Shown: positions 1 through 14,100 of the stretch, one piece after another | Position numbering within the stretch: the stretch's first letter is position 1 | How the letters are laid out: each line of letters begins with the position of its first letter | From: Podaxis mareebaensis | Taxonomy: Eukaryota; Basidiomycota; Agaricomycetes; Agaricales; Agaricaceae | Length of the DNA: 64,000 nt | Assembly: GCA_018524725.1 (NCBI GenBank) | Contig: JAEUWP010000091.1 | Location: 1 to 64,000, forward strand | Direction: 5' to 3' | Position numbers and translations under genes: made by a program | Notes under the pieces: generated by a model | The model's input: only the letters and a program-made list of their open reading frames with translations | What the model was told of the DNA's origin: nothing | The model's database searches: none

Positions 1-1710
1 AATAGTTCACGGTCAATGCAATAGTCTCACATGGCATTGGATAACTTACATAATAGGATAAGTGTTAGTTGGGCCTCGGAGGAGCCAACAACGAACATAC
101 AAAATGTCGGGCGATTGGCTCAAGACATATATCCAGCACTCTGAGTAGCGGTAGACTGGGACTTCTGTCTTCTGAGATAGCATATATATGATTATCAGAA
201 TATGCTGGTAGGGAATTTCTCGAGCATATACTCACCTTCTTGATGATGGGCGTCCATCTTGATCTGGGCCACTAATTGCAATATGGTCGCAGCAAGACAT
301 GTCATTTCCGGGTCATGAGGCATTAGCTATACATTATGGAAAGGCAGGAAGGAACGCGGCAAAGGGAGGAAGGAACGCAATGGAGGGAGGAAGGAACGCA
401 ATGGAGGGAGGAAGGAACATGGTGGAGGAAGGAAGGAACATGGTGGAGGGAGGAAGAAAAGGGTGATGGAAAATAGGGAAGGAAGACGGGCGTGTTGTAT
501 ACCCCTGTATGCACGCCTGCCAAACCAAAGCAATTATAAGTACATTGCACCACCAAGCATATATGCCGTGGGAGTAATGGCACCAGAGCACTGTCAGAAA
601 ATTGCAGACGTAGCAAGATCGGGACTCCGAAGTATATTTATTTCTCAGATTTGACAAGATATTTTCATCTACATACGATCAGATCACTAATTCTCAGAAA
701 TCCCACGGGGGACTTTTCACTGGGATTTAATATTCAACCCTTGATGGTAAAAACCCGCAACGAGCAAGACCTAGCAAAAATAAGGAATGGGAACCACAGC
801 CAATTTGGATCGCATCTGGACAAAGCGAAAGGCGAACCGCCCGGAATTCCGAATCCTGTCTCACCATCAAGCATCCACAATCTCTTAACCACACTTCCTG
901 AGTGGCTCGCAAGCACGAAATACAGCCAGACGTCAATGCAACGCCACCGCCGGCACTGACGCACCCTGTCCGGCCTCCCCGAGAAATTGAATATAAACCT
1001 CTTCCGAATTCAACTTGCTTGGACCTCCGCCACGCGAGTAGCACCGACAATAAAACACAAGTAGTGACGGCCAGTTGTCGGGTGTTTAAATCTATAAGCG
1101 TGCACCATTAGACACCTGACATTAACGACTGACAATCAAACCGCACCATCAATTTCTCACCACTCCACTGCGGAAGACAGCCCGACTTGCGATCACCGAT
1201 CGTAGTCACCAAGTTCTCTGTTCTGGAACAGTTCGAGAATCTGTACACGAGTGGAACCTCAGAGCGCCAATCACAGCAAGCTACCCCTATAGCTTACATC
1301 GTGAATCACTAAAAAGAGAAGCGTCTCATGTCATACCGCAGTCCGCGCGCAGAAAAGCAATCCAGAAAGTCTTACAGGGAAACCGGTTCCACTCCAATAG
1401 CTTCGAAGGACCATCCCACAAAAATACTCGAGATACAGGTGAGACCAAGACCTGGCAAATGGACCAAATACAGTAAACGCCCACTTTCGCAGGCAAGGGG
1501 AAAGAGTCCTGCATTCAGTAATAAAAACAGAGGAGAAAGAACACAACAACACAAGCAAGGTATCATAAAACTCTCCCACTCCAATCCTCCTCCGCAGTTT
1601 CATGTACAGTAACACCGTATTCCAAGGCCCCAAACCCCTAACGCAGAGAGGTAAATGGGATCCAGTACACACTCAGCAACCATTTACGATGAGCACTATC
1701 CAAAACCACA
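1..1710. other. Intergenic, no gene recognised
   Basis: No reading frame here has recognisable domains or a convincing exon series. The only clear structure is the 21-bp minisatellite near 335-455. The part nearest 1700 may hold the last coding bases or 3' untranslated region of the V-ATPase gene that ends here on the minus strand. Confidence 0.5.
335..455. repeat. 21-bp purine-rich minisatellite
   Basis: About five tandem copies of a 21-base purine-rich unit (GGGAGGAAGGAACGCAATGGA and variants) lie head to tail. The later copies carry CATGGTGGA in place of CGCAATGGA. The unit length is a multiple of three, so all minus-strand frames stay open and give short spurious ORFs. It is a simple repeat with no sign of function. 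Confidence 0.85.
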
Positions 1711-2648
1711 TCAGCCCTCCCACCCAATAAGAAAAACAAACCAAGAACCACTTACAGTCATCGTACCAGTGGCAGTATTCATAATCAATGCAACAATCAA
1801 CCCATACAGACCCAAAACCTCAGCAAAAATGAGGATAAGGATCATACCGACAAAGAGCCTCGGCTGTTGCGCAGTACCCCTCACACCCGCATCACCAACA
1901 ATGCCAATCGCAAAGCCAGCTGCGAGACCTGCGAGACCGACCGAAAGTCCAGCTCCGAGTTGGGTGAACCCCTTGGCGAGTGACATTGACGTGTCCACTG
2001 TTCCCAAGGCACGCAAGCAATTAGTGTATAGGAGAGGTGAACATGAGGAAGGGTTTACGTACAGTCACCAGCGATGAGTACCGAAACGACGAGACCGTAA
2101 ATCTACATCAAATTCGTGAATACATGCTGTTCGAAGAGGGTAAGAAAGTAGGGCAGGACGTACAGCAATGATACCAGCCATGATAACCGGCACGACACAC
2201 TTCATCATCAAGTCGGGTCGCAGCACCGACATAGCAGAAATACCGACACCAGACTTTGCAGTTCCATAACTAAACCCAGCACAACCGCGACGTTACGACA
2301 ATGAGGCCAACAAGAACACACATACGGGAAACCCAGTCAGCTCCAAACCTAGAGGTACGCGTAATGAGGAGAAGCACACACCTAGCACCAATACCTAACA
2401 ACCAGAATCAGAACCAACCCAGCAAAAAATGGTACAACAGTCAGCATTTCATTCCACGCCAAACCAAGGCTTCCACCATAGAGCCACAGAAACGAAACAA
2501 CTCACAAGTGAAAACAATCGCGCTAGTACATCCCTAAACACACCCCCAAACTCCATCAGCATCCGCACGAACAGCCCAAAACACGCAGCCAAAATGCACG
2601 TACCATAGCGCTAAAGAAAGGCGCATAAACAGGGCACAAGTCCGACAT
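1711..2648 (-). CDS. VMA3: V-type ATPase proteolipid subunit c
   Basis: This is the membrane proteolipid of the V-ATPase Vo ring, which carries protons across vacuolar and endosomal membranes. Six exons read on the minus strand: 2648-2604 ([12 protein letters not shown]), 2533-2506 (GCTSAIVFT), a mini-exon near 2348-2333, 2269-2164 ([18 protein letters not shown], then [11 protein letters not shown]), 2102-2063 ([13 protein letters not shown]) and 1997 onward ([18 protein letters not shown], then [17 protein letters not shown]). The last exon contains the TM4 glutamate in [10 protein letters not shown], the proton-binding site. Four hydrophobic helices match the family. The junction at 2269-2348 gives LELTG where the family has LGA(A/S). 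The 3' end is uncertain: a GTAAGT donor follows the MNTATGTMT stretch, so a short terminal exon may lie below 1711. Confidence 0.88.
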
Positions 2649-3342
2649 GATGTTGACGTTCAAAGACACGGAAGTAAAAAGAGGCAAGTAGGAAAAGTAC
2701 GAGTTGGTCGAGAACAGTGGGAGAGCTAACTAAGGAGCGGTCGTTGGGGATAGTCAACGTAGCGCAACCCGGCCAAGCACTCGGCTCATCCCTAGCGGAG
2801 TTTCAAATCCTCCCGATCGTAGGTGGCGTGGTCTCCGACCGGCGCTGACTCGGCCCCCTTCACTCGCTTACGCTCGGCGCAGGCCGTCCGCAGCCTCTGC
2901 TACGCAGTACTGTTTGCCTTCTGCTCGTCGACTGTGGGTTATCCGCAGTGGCTGAGGATGAGTCAAGGCAGGGCGACAAACTTGCATGTCTGCCTCGAGT
3001 GGAATAAATCAACTACCTTATGTACAGCCGTGTCAAGTCCGTAGTGATGAATAGAATACGATATCTACAATAGCAAAAAGAAAAGAAAGGAGTGGAAGTT
3101 AATGGATGGTGTTGCCGTTTTTTCGTGAAATAATGCCGGCCAGTGGAAGCGGTTCCCACAAATTTGACAAAAAAGGTCCAGAAATTAAGGCCGGAAACTG
3201 GGAATAAGAAAGACCGTGGAAGAACAGAGGTTGGGACTGACGTGAAAAAAAAGGACGATGTAGTCCGCTCAGAAATAACAAAACAATGGACACACAAAAA
3301 GAACAGAAAAACGAAACACACGAAGAATCAGGACTGACCCAG
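2649..3342. other. Intergenic; promoter of VMA3 side and a tRNA-like segment
   Basis: This gap holds the upstream region of the V-ATPase gene and the 3' side of the next minus-strand gene. An 84-nt segment at 2737-2820 resembles a decayed tRNA and is described under findings. I see no protein-coding gene. Confidence 0.4.
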
Positions 3343-5907
3343 TCATTCCCTCCTGGCGTCCTCACCACCTGTAGCTGGAGGTTGATTCGCATCAGGCGCA
3401 GCTCCATTCCTCAGAGCAGCACTCTGGACTGCAGTATACGCGGGCGGCAGCTCAATGGTCTCCGCCTCGTCTTCCTTATCTCCAACCCCCGGGGGCGGTC
3501 CCGCATCTTCATGCTGCACAATATTTACAGGCCGCATCCTCGGTGGCGCGCCTTTCCTACTCGTACTCGTCGTCGTGCTCCCGGCGGCCCATCCATATCC
3601 ATATCCACTTCCACCAAGTAAGTCCGGTGTATCACTGCGCGTGAACGAGGTACCGCTAAGTGGACGACCGGAACCCGAAGCACCGTATCCGGATTCCGTC
3701 GCCGCTGTTGTTGCACCGTCAGAGGTTTGTGCCGGGTCGGTGGCCATAAATGGCTCAGGGGTATAATAGTCAAGCTGGTGCGGGGGCTGACCACTTGGAT
3801 TGCGCCGAGGGTCGTCATCTTCGTCGTCATCTTCATTGAGCAAGTCCACGGGTCGTTCCTTAACGCGCCTCTTCTGCCTTGACCGTCGTCTCGCAAAGAA
3901 CAACACCAGAATAAGGGCGGAGAGGAATACCACTCCCCCAACGACTCCTCCTACAATAGCACCCGTACTTGAGCCTCCACTGTAACTCGAGTTTAGCAGG
4001 GGGAACGAAGAGAACAGCCACAGAGAAATACTTACCCTCCACCCCCACCACCAACACCGCTCCCACCCGTCGGGTAGCTTCCAGCCGGGGTTCCAGCCGT
4101 CGAACTCGGGGAGTTCTGATCCAAACACGTTGAATTATTATTGATCCCGCTGCTCACCACAAACAACACACTCCCAGCCGTTCCGTTCCCCCGATCATCA
4201 CCCCCAACTATCATCAACGTCGTGCCGCCCCTCACATTCGGTACCCATGTGAATCCACGACCCTGTTCTGGCACCTGGGTGATCTTCCCGCGCGGAATCG
4301 CAAAACTCTGACCGCCAGGGATAACTCCCTGAAAATTCGGCGTTCTAATCACCAACAATGAAGATCAACGATCCAACCGCACACAAAAAATAAAACACAA
4401 CAAAAGAGTATAATTAGCACAACGCCAGAAATGCCACCAACGCCTAGATGGGGAATACCGACGTACCCTCGCACTTGGGCAGGGTCCCACCATATTCGCA
4501 TAGGCTGACACTGCACAACCTGATTCGGAGGCTCAATCGAGAACACGAAATCTGGTGAGACGTTCTTCGTAGGATCAAAGCATGACGAATCCGACGAGTC
4601 GCCGACTTGTAACGCCACACTCGTTCCTCCGGTGCCGAAACCCGTTGCATCACTAACCTGAGAGGGTCCAAATCAGTTACTTCCATATCCAGTTCAAACC
4701 AGTCAAGGATACAAGATACAAGATCCAAAACGATAGAAAAGAAGCGCGATCAAAATATGACGCAGGATGCACGGGTGTGATGGAGAGTATAGCTCCAATT
4801 ATCATCAAACACGAAGCCATAAAACAAACAAGGCCTAAAAACACGGGGGGGAGGGGAAGACCGGGGCAGCCAATCGGCAGCACCGCAACGTCTTTAGCCT
4901 CAAACATCCAACTCTAGTGCACCACATGCCCGTGCGACCAAGAAGCAAGACGCCGCAAAGCGAAACAGATAGGAGAATCCCAAAAAGTCAAATGAGCATA
5001 AGCATGAGCACAAGGACGACCTCCTGAATGCGCTGACTGGAGCAGAACAAGCCCAAAGAACTCAAAAAAGTCCAGTCACACAAAGTCGCACGCAGTAACA
5101 CGTACAACCATGTCAACGGGCACTGATACCCGCCATGGCCAAGCCCGAGATGCACATTGCAACCACACAATGGACCACCCGGTAGCATAGAGCATAGTAG
5201 GAGTTGCTGTCGCCCGTTGCGCACAATGACCAGAACACTCCAACGCCGTCAATACAAACATCAGAATCCGAGAGATGATCACCTAAACCGGTGATTGTAG
5301 TGGAGTGGGAGAGCTCCACCGCACCAAAGCACGAGTAAGCACCTGCACAGCAACACAGCCAGCGTCTGGAGATCGCCAGCAGCTTACTGCACTAGTCCCT
5401 CTACCCGATCGTTTACCGCCACCTCAATCAAAGAAAACAAAAACCAAAAAAATCCACCACCACCACCACCAGTAGTGAACCGAATAATAAAAGCCAAGGA
5501 CCATAAGTTGTACTCACCACTGCAACAAACTGGGAATTCGCCGGATACTTCAACTGAAAACTGCCAGTCCTCTCGCTGCCCGTCACAAAGACCTGTTCAG
5601 TAATCCTCCTTGCCTCTATATTGTTTGGCAATGGACTTGCTCCAAATGGGATAACGAGCGCACGAAACGGTGGTGTGCCATCGTTACCCGTTAGATTTAT
5701 TGTGAAATTTCCACACTGTCGTGGTCTGCTGGCAAAGTTCCAAGAGTAGGCGTTGGTGCCGGGTATTGTGTGTGCGAGAGTTGCTGCTACAAGCAGCCAG
5801 ACGGTATGGGGCAGTGAAGTTGCCAGGAAAAGGGGAAGCAGAGAAGCAGAGAGAGAAGGGTTTGGAGGACGCAGAGGACGCAGAGGTGCTGCGGTGGAAA
5901 AGGCCAT
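3343..5907 (-). CDS. Single-pass membrane protein, extracellular domain plus Ser/Gly stalk
   Basis: This is an uncharacterised type I membrane protein of a kind common in Agaricomycetes. The N-terminus has a hydrophobic signal region, followed by an extracellular domain (RQCGNFTINLTGNDG, then FVAV joined to SDATGFGTGGTS). A Ser/Gly-rich stalk, one membrane helix (AIVGGVVGGVVFLSALILV) and a basic RRRSRQKRRVKE stop-transfer follow. The cytoplasmic tail is acidic then Pro/Ser-rich, with PPAYTA near its end. Exons are 5907-5518, 4657 to about 4470, about 4350 to 4032, then to 3343. Splice phases agree at each joint, with phase-2 joints VRG/TPNFQG and at the Gly stalk. The architecture resembles cell-wall sensors or adhesion proteins, but no known sensor domain is visible. 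The first intron is 860 bp, far longer than its neighbours. Confidence 0.75.
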
Positions 5908-6240
5908 GGGTGGGAGTTGGAGGCCGTGAAGCGGATAGTTGATGGAAGAGGAAAGAGGAAAGGACTAATTATCACCCACCCAAAGAGACGTCACACCCTT
6001 GCGTAACAACACTCCCATCACTCTCGTTTCGTCCCTACCCCCGACATCTTCCCACAGCGCCACTAGAAGCTTCATCACACAACTAATTGCCGACGCTACT
6101 CTCAGTTGCCAGCTCTACCGTCTGCTTCTTTGCAACAAAAGGCCGATAGTAGCACATTTAAAAAGACACTCTATTGGTATTCATGTAGATTAGTCCAATA
6201 TCAACAAAAAATTGGCAAGAGCTATTAACGAGCACTATCA

Positions 6241-7608
<1,368 letters not shown>

Positions 7609-9716
7609 ATTTGGATTCCAAGTCGAAGTAGAAGGGGTAGACGTCGACGAACTAGTAGAATACCCAAACGCTAGTGACGGTTGAGCTTTATAGTAAACAC
7701 TCGGAGCAACAGCGGTAACAGCTGAAAGCCTAAAGAAGGCGCGGAGAGTTGAGGTGGAAGGACGGAAGAAAGAAGGGGACAGCGTGATGAAAATTCTGGG
7801 GGTTGGGTACGTTCGATTATAAGCAATTGCCCTTTTTTTCCAAATCGTCCAGATCTTTCGTTCTCAACATCTCCCCCTGATAACCCAATTACCCCGCTTT
7901 GGCGCACGTGACCGCAAACCGGCTTTGTCAGACCCTTAGGTGCGTGCTTTTTCCGTCATTTGCCGTTCCCCCGCTGCCCTGCTGAATTCACACTGCACTA
8001 ATTGTCTGGCTACTTTGGGAGCAAGGGCGACATTGATGTGGTAGGGCGCTGTTGCTTATATTAAAGCTACGAGCCCAGACCAAGGTCTAGATGGCTCTTG
8101 TATCTACCTGTCGTTACTCTGGACTTGGGCGCTTCAGCTTGGGTATCACGGTACAATGAAATCACGACACCCCTATCTCAACCGGGATTAGTAACCTGCG
8201 GGATAAATCACCATCATTTACTGTAGCCAGTCTACGATAAACGAGAAAAAAGCCCGACGCAAAACAACTTATCCCGCATGCTCAAACCGCTACTTATTGG
8301 CTCTCCTCACGTCCTTCCTGCTTCTCGTGATAGGCTGTCTCTGTTGAGATGTCAAAGAGACATTCACAGCCCTGCTCGAATGCTGAGTTCGACCCAACGG
8401 GATGTACAGTAAGTTATCTAATTTATCATCATCCCTTTGCCGATCACTCAACTCGGATCTGTCTAGTTTGATCACGTTTTTTGATGACTGTATAACCCTC
8501 CTCAGGAGCCCTCAAGAGTCCCATATGCTGGTTTAATCAAACAACGCGTAATTAAACCTCTCCAACGCCACACGCCGCCCCTATCGCTACGCGTTCGCTT
8601 ATCTCTGATGTATTGTCCTACAGAACCACCCATCATTTCAGAACCCGTAGATCAATCTCATCATCAGCGGTCCGCCTGATCCAGTTAGCTTGAAGGCTAG
8701 ATAATCTGGACCCACATTTATACTCTCATGATGCTTTCGTACCCATAAACCAACACCGCGGACGCGGAAAATGCTACGAGCTCTGGATGAAGTTACTACC
8801 AAGCTTCGACACCATACAACCCCACCTTGTCGCCCCCTCCTCTGTTCACTGGGGGTAATGCGCATACGTTCTACAGAACTCACATCCCCACCTCCCCCAA
8901 GCATAACTTAGAAAGAGCAATGGAGAGAAACCCCCACGAGTTCGAGCTTGAACGCTAAAACCTTGACTCCAGACCCACCTCCAATCGCGCAAACCCAGTG
9001 CATATGCATAAACGCAGAACCGACGTGCATCACCGCATAGCTCTCAACACTTATCTACGCACAAAACGAATCAGCCATCGAGCCCACTCGACCAGTAGTG
9101 TCCTCCCCGAATCGGTACCTGAAGGATGTGAGAACCAACTTCCTCGGACATTCCGCTCAAACCAAAAGTATGAATTCGGTGATAGTACTGTCATATCAAT
9201 AGAACTCCCATTCCAGAATGTCTGATTTCCTACTGGGTGAGTCGGAGTTTGTGGGTAGACCCTCGGGGTATAAGCTGCTGTAGTAACGAATGCATTTAGA
9301 TTTCACAATGGGTTTGAAGTCGTGGCGGGATGGACAGTGGGCGTGTGCATCCGCTGCCGAAAGCTAACCATCAGTACAAGCATATTTTATATTGCTGCGA
9401 GGTTGAGTTGTTAGGTTTCCTCCGACGGCTATGGCAGGAGCAATTTACACAGCCGACGACCAACATCAACAAGTGAACCTATCTCATACAGGTAGCCAAA
9501 GTATGAGGGCATAAAATATACATTTTATTCAATTGATAGTATAATACCATCATTTATTCAATGAACCAAACCGATCCATAGAAGATAGTAAGCTAATTAA
9601 TGATATATACACGGAACGAGAGGCCGAAGTGGGGAATAGTTTGTGACACGAACCCATGAACAATAATCCAAGAAAAAACAAAGTAAGATGATGCAAGTAA
9701 CACCAGAAAGTCCCAA
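7609..9716. other. Intergenic, no gene recognised
   Basis: About 2.1 kb between thioredoxin reductase (5' side) and the SDR gene (3' side). The first 250 bp are probably promoter or 5' leader of TRR1, including a TTATAATCG element near 7815. No ORF in the rest has recognisable domains, splice structure or repeat character. Confidence 0.45.
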
Positions 9717-11121
9717 CTAATAATTGCTCGATACGCTCACCACTCGTCCACCATCCACAAGCCACACCGACCCATTCAGATATGCCCCTGCCCGACTCGC
9801 CAAATAAAGAATCGTCCCAGCCATATCCTAAAAACCACCATTCAGCACATCAAAACCAGCAAAGAGCAAAACGAACAACCCACCTCTTCAGTCCCAACTC
9901 TCTTAAGAGGAACAACGCTCGCAAGTGCCGCAGGATCTAGTTTTGTATCCGGAGTTGGCGACGTAGTCATATCTTCACAATCTATCATCTATCGGCACCC
10001 AGCAACGACTAACAGAACCACTCACCAGTCGGCCAAACACCCGGAGCCAAAACATTACTTCTAATCCCCCAAGGCGCCAACAAATTCGCCATCATCTTCC
10101 CCAAATGCGTACACGCGCTCTTCGAAAGCGTATACGAAGGCGACAAGATCTTCGAATCCACCCTAAACGATCCAGAACTCGACACCGAAATCACCTGAGA
10201 ACTATGATAAGGCGGTTTTGAATATCCTCCACCCATCCGTAATTGTGGCGTCGGCACTGGTTCCGGGGGCGACAGCAACTCTGGTGAAGGTGTTCCTGTA
10301 CCGGAATTTGATTGTGAAAGAGCTGGTGAGAGTCCATGTTCGAATCTTTGTCTCCGCAGGTTGCCTTGGTGCAACAACTCCAAAAAAGCGACCGTCGTGT
10401 AGTATACAGCGGTGACGTTCGTTTGGAACGAGGCCTCCCAGTCTTCCATCGTTCCTGTTTCCCAGAGTGCGCTCTGGAACGCTTTTATACTGGGCGCTGT
10501 TGATCCTGCGCAGTCAGGTGAGGGTGATAGGGGAGGCGAGGGTGGGTTCTGTGATGGGGAGGTAGCTGGATTCGGGAGAGGGTGTTTGTAGAGGTTTCGC
10601 GCGATTGCTGCGTTGTTGACCAGAAGATCGATGTACCCATGCCGTGCTTTCACCGCATCGACGATGGAGAGAAGACTCTCTTTGCTGGTGATATCTCCTT
10701 CCAGAGGAATGATCTTTCCGAATCTCTGGATGGATCATCATTATTCTTTGGGGCCACATCAGCGCACGGATACGTACGTTATTCTCTGCAGCCGCCCTTT
10801 CCAACACATCCCTTCTCCGTCCTATAATGTACACCGTAGCACCATTATTTTCGAGGGCGGTGGCCATCATGAGTCCGATCCCTGCGATGATAATAGAAAG
10901 TTAGCATCAGGCTTCTCGAACCACGAATAGCAATACCCGCAAGCGAGATTTTAACTCTCACCTGTCCCTCCACCGGTTATCACTGCAATAAGACCCTCAA
11001 CGTTGAAGAGGTTCATCGGGCTGAACCTGAAATTTGATGACGACGGATCAGGACCGGTCATGGCGGGATCTGGATTAAGCAAAGTATCCTTCGGAGCGAA
11101 CGAAGAACCAAGCGAGGCCAT
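9717..11121 (-). CDS. Short-chain dehydrogenase/reductase with Pro/Ser inserts
   Basis: This is an NAD(P)-dependent oxidoreductase of the classical SDR family, similar in layout to fungal 3-oxoacyl-ACP-reductase or RhlG-like enzymes. It starts MASLGSSFAPKDTLLNP. The cofactor motif TGGGTGIG spans an intron, followed by NNAAIA, the catalytic serine region VISVSSSGSFR and the YTLSK active-site pair. The C-terminus is GTILYLASRAGAYLNGS, then LVDGGRVVSVSSNY and a TAG at 9717-9719. Two low-complexity inserts are unusual: a Pro/Ser run after NNAAIARNLYKH, and about 55 residues between the helix AFLELLHQGN and the catalytic serine strand. The substrate cannot be told from sequence. Confidence 0.88.
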
Positions 11122-14100
11122 GAGAATATAAAATGTCTACACAGCGTGTCAAGAAGCAGGGGTGCGAATTGACAAAATAAATTCGCTTGAATAGATTTTA
11201 AAGCCGATAAATTGCAGGGAGGCTTTTAGTCCCAGGAGGACACACGACTCAGACCGCACGGGGTGGTGGGGATGAATGATTGTCTGATGAGTTCGACGAA
11301 GTGCAGTTTCTGGGGTGGGGCAGAAAGTTGTGCTTGTGATGAGGTGATGGAAATTAATAATAAGAATAACTCGAGGTTGTTGCTGATATGGCGGAAGCGG
11401 ACAAGGTAGGGATAGAAGAATGCTCCGATGCTGGTGGCACTGAGGGGGCGCCAAGAGAGTGTCAAAGAGTAAGAACCGGACAGGACTCTCGAGAAGACTT
11501 TTATAGAGCGAGCCAGGAACGAAACCGGAAGGTAATAATAGAGGAGTATTGTCAACCCCGGCAGTCTATCCCTTGTAAGCTCTTGTAAGTAAGCACGCGC
11601 ATCAGCCTGTGAATTATCCTATAATAATCCATTCAGGGTGGCTGGACTGATGCATGATGCGTTGATGAATTGTTCCTGTTCCGCCGGCGAAAATGGGTAA
11701 CGCAGCCACAGGGTACCCAGAAGTGAATAGTTCTTTCGCAGATCTGAGACCTGACAAGTTGAGTTGAGCTGGTCTTCTGGTGTGGATTTGATCGATGTGC
11801 GAATTACTAGGGCAATGCCAACCAGAGTGCTTGGGAGGAGACGGGATAGTGGTCCCCAAGATTTGGGTTGAAAAGAGCTTTGATGAAGTGCCATATGTCA
11901 TTAGTCGTCCTTTGTTTTTATCAAGCGGTTTCCGAGGTCCTTGCGGAGCTTTAGGGCAAGGAATCAAATTTCAGAAAATAGTCACATTATCATCCGATTC
12001 CTCCGGAAGTCGCCATTCGGCCATGACGCATACACCCTGAAATCTGCACATCGATTTGGACGACACGGACCCCTCATAAGTCGAAGCACATAGAGGGTAT
12101 CGTCGTGAGTGGCATGTGTGGCAACGGCTTCCTGTCCTGAAAACTGTTCCTGCAAGATTGGCCAACTTCTTTTTCAACAGCCGCTCCAACGCAATCCAGC
12201 ATCCGACTCGGACCCCTCCCCTGAATCATTTTCTGGCTTCGTGCTTGACGGTATGGATATGTAACGATAATCCTTAGGTGGCCCGGGCCCCGGACGCAAC
12301 TCGTCCCAAGAAGTTGGCGATTGACACTGAGCATTCCGGGAGGGAAAAGGAACTCTCCGTGTTCCTGCGGTGACGCATCACGTGCACCACACCTTGCACT
12401 TCCCCGCATTCCTACCCATCATACAAGGGCAAAAATCGTGGCTAATCGTCCACAAGCTCAGCGCGCGCTCCAACCCCCCAGGCAATAGCATTGAGCCCCC
12501 CAGCCACCAACTCCAACTCCACATCATCACCGTTCTGATGAACGCTCTGGAAGTTACTTCTGACGGCTTGTGTCACTCATCATTCATTCTTCAGCCGCCT
12601 TGACGGCATGGGGACGAATTGGCAGCATGGTTGGGCTAAGAGCCCGCTCTAATGCGGTCAAATGACCTTATAATGGCCGAAAGCGCTTGTGGCTCGGGCA
12701 AGTGGCACGACACACTTCTGTAATTGGCGGGCTGACGAAACCAGGCCGCACTAACTACTCACGAAAGCCGGTTCTGACACTATATCATATACTTATACCT
12801 ACTCCCTTTTGTCAACCAACCCCACCGCCACATCTCCGTTGGCGTAGAGCTGCGTTATGAATGAAGCAGAGCCAGCTCAGAATGATTCTTTTCAATGGAT
12901 TGGACCGGACAAGCAACCTCTCCAAAGTTCTTCGGACTCGAAGCCAACGAAATGCTTCGGTCTAGCGCGAACACGGACTTGCGTGACTTTCGGTATACAA
13001 AAGCGTCTAAGACTTGATCGAGTCGTCGAACAAGCTTCCGGAAGTAATATGCGGACGAGGTCCTGATCCAATGACCTCCCCTCCACCTTTTCTGCAGGCA
13101 CGAGGAGCTACATATAAACTTGCCATTCCATGGACGCCCGTTATGTACTTTGTAGTCGGTATATCATTGCAAGTGGTCCAAGTGTTCGACTCTATCCCCA
13201 ATCTTATTCAGCTTAGTCACCGGAAGACCTCTCGGTCTTCGCCTCGCTTATATCTGAAGATCTGATACATCACATGTAGATCCCTTACATAAACATAAAT
13301 CAGACGCTGCTATTCTGGTACTTATATCTGCGCTATGTGCACATCCCCTATTTTTTCCTGCCTAAGTCTCCGCATGGTAGAGGATACTCAATTCCCCGTT
13401 GGAGAACATCGTCTAGGGATCTGACAAAAATACATGCCGACATCGACGCCCTCCTGCCGACGCACCGTTATCTTGGACACTGCCGGAATGTCACGAAGAC
13501 ATAAGCTGAAAATTCTTGGACAGGGTCGCCCTTCCTACGGTCTTTCGGCTTTCCGGACCACTGGTGCTGCCCGACGCTACTTCCTTCGGTCGGGGTCGAA
13601 TAAGCATATTGAAGTTCTCACATGCACATGCACGCCTTTACTTCACACATAAATGCTTAACATTCCTTCGAATTTGGCACCCAGAACTCGTGAATTGCCG
13701 ATCCTATACAGTATAGATTACTATAAAATTTAGTATTACATTATATAGCAAAATTATAGTATAAGTTATAGCTTTTATGAATTATAGAGATTTAAAGATT
13801 AAAGATAAATTCTCCTAATCTAGTAGTTCCAGATACGCATGGATTAAGTGCATAACCCTTTCGGATCCCGCTGCAGCATCTTCACGGAGACGCCACTGAG
13901 AAAAGTCTCCCTGTGCCGGAAGCCTCATGTTCACCTTCGACTGCGCTCCTCGACTTCCCGGTGGTCCTTCTACAAGCCATGATACTTTCTGCTAGCCTTC
14001 CGAACCTTCTTACACTATTATATGTTTCTGCTCCGCGGCACAGACGGACATTTCGGACAGCTACACATCCCCATTCCCACAAACCGGTTTCTTGTTCGTT

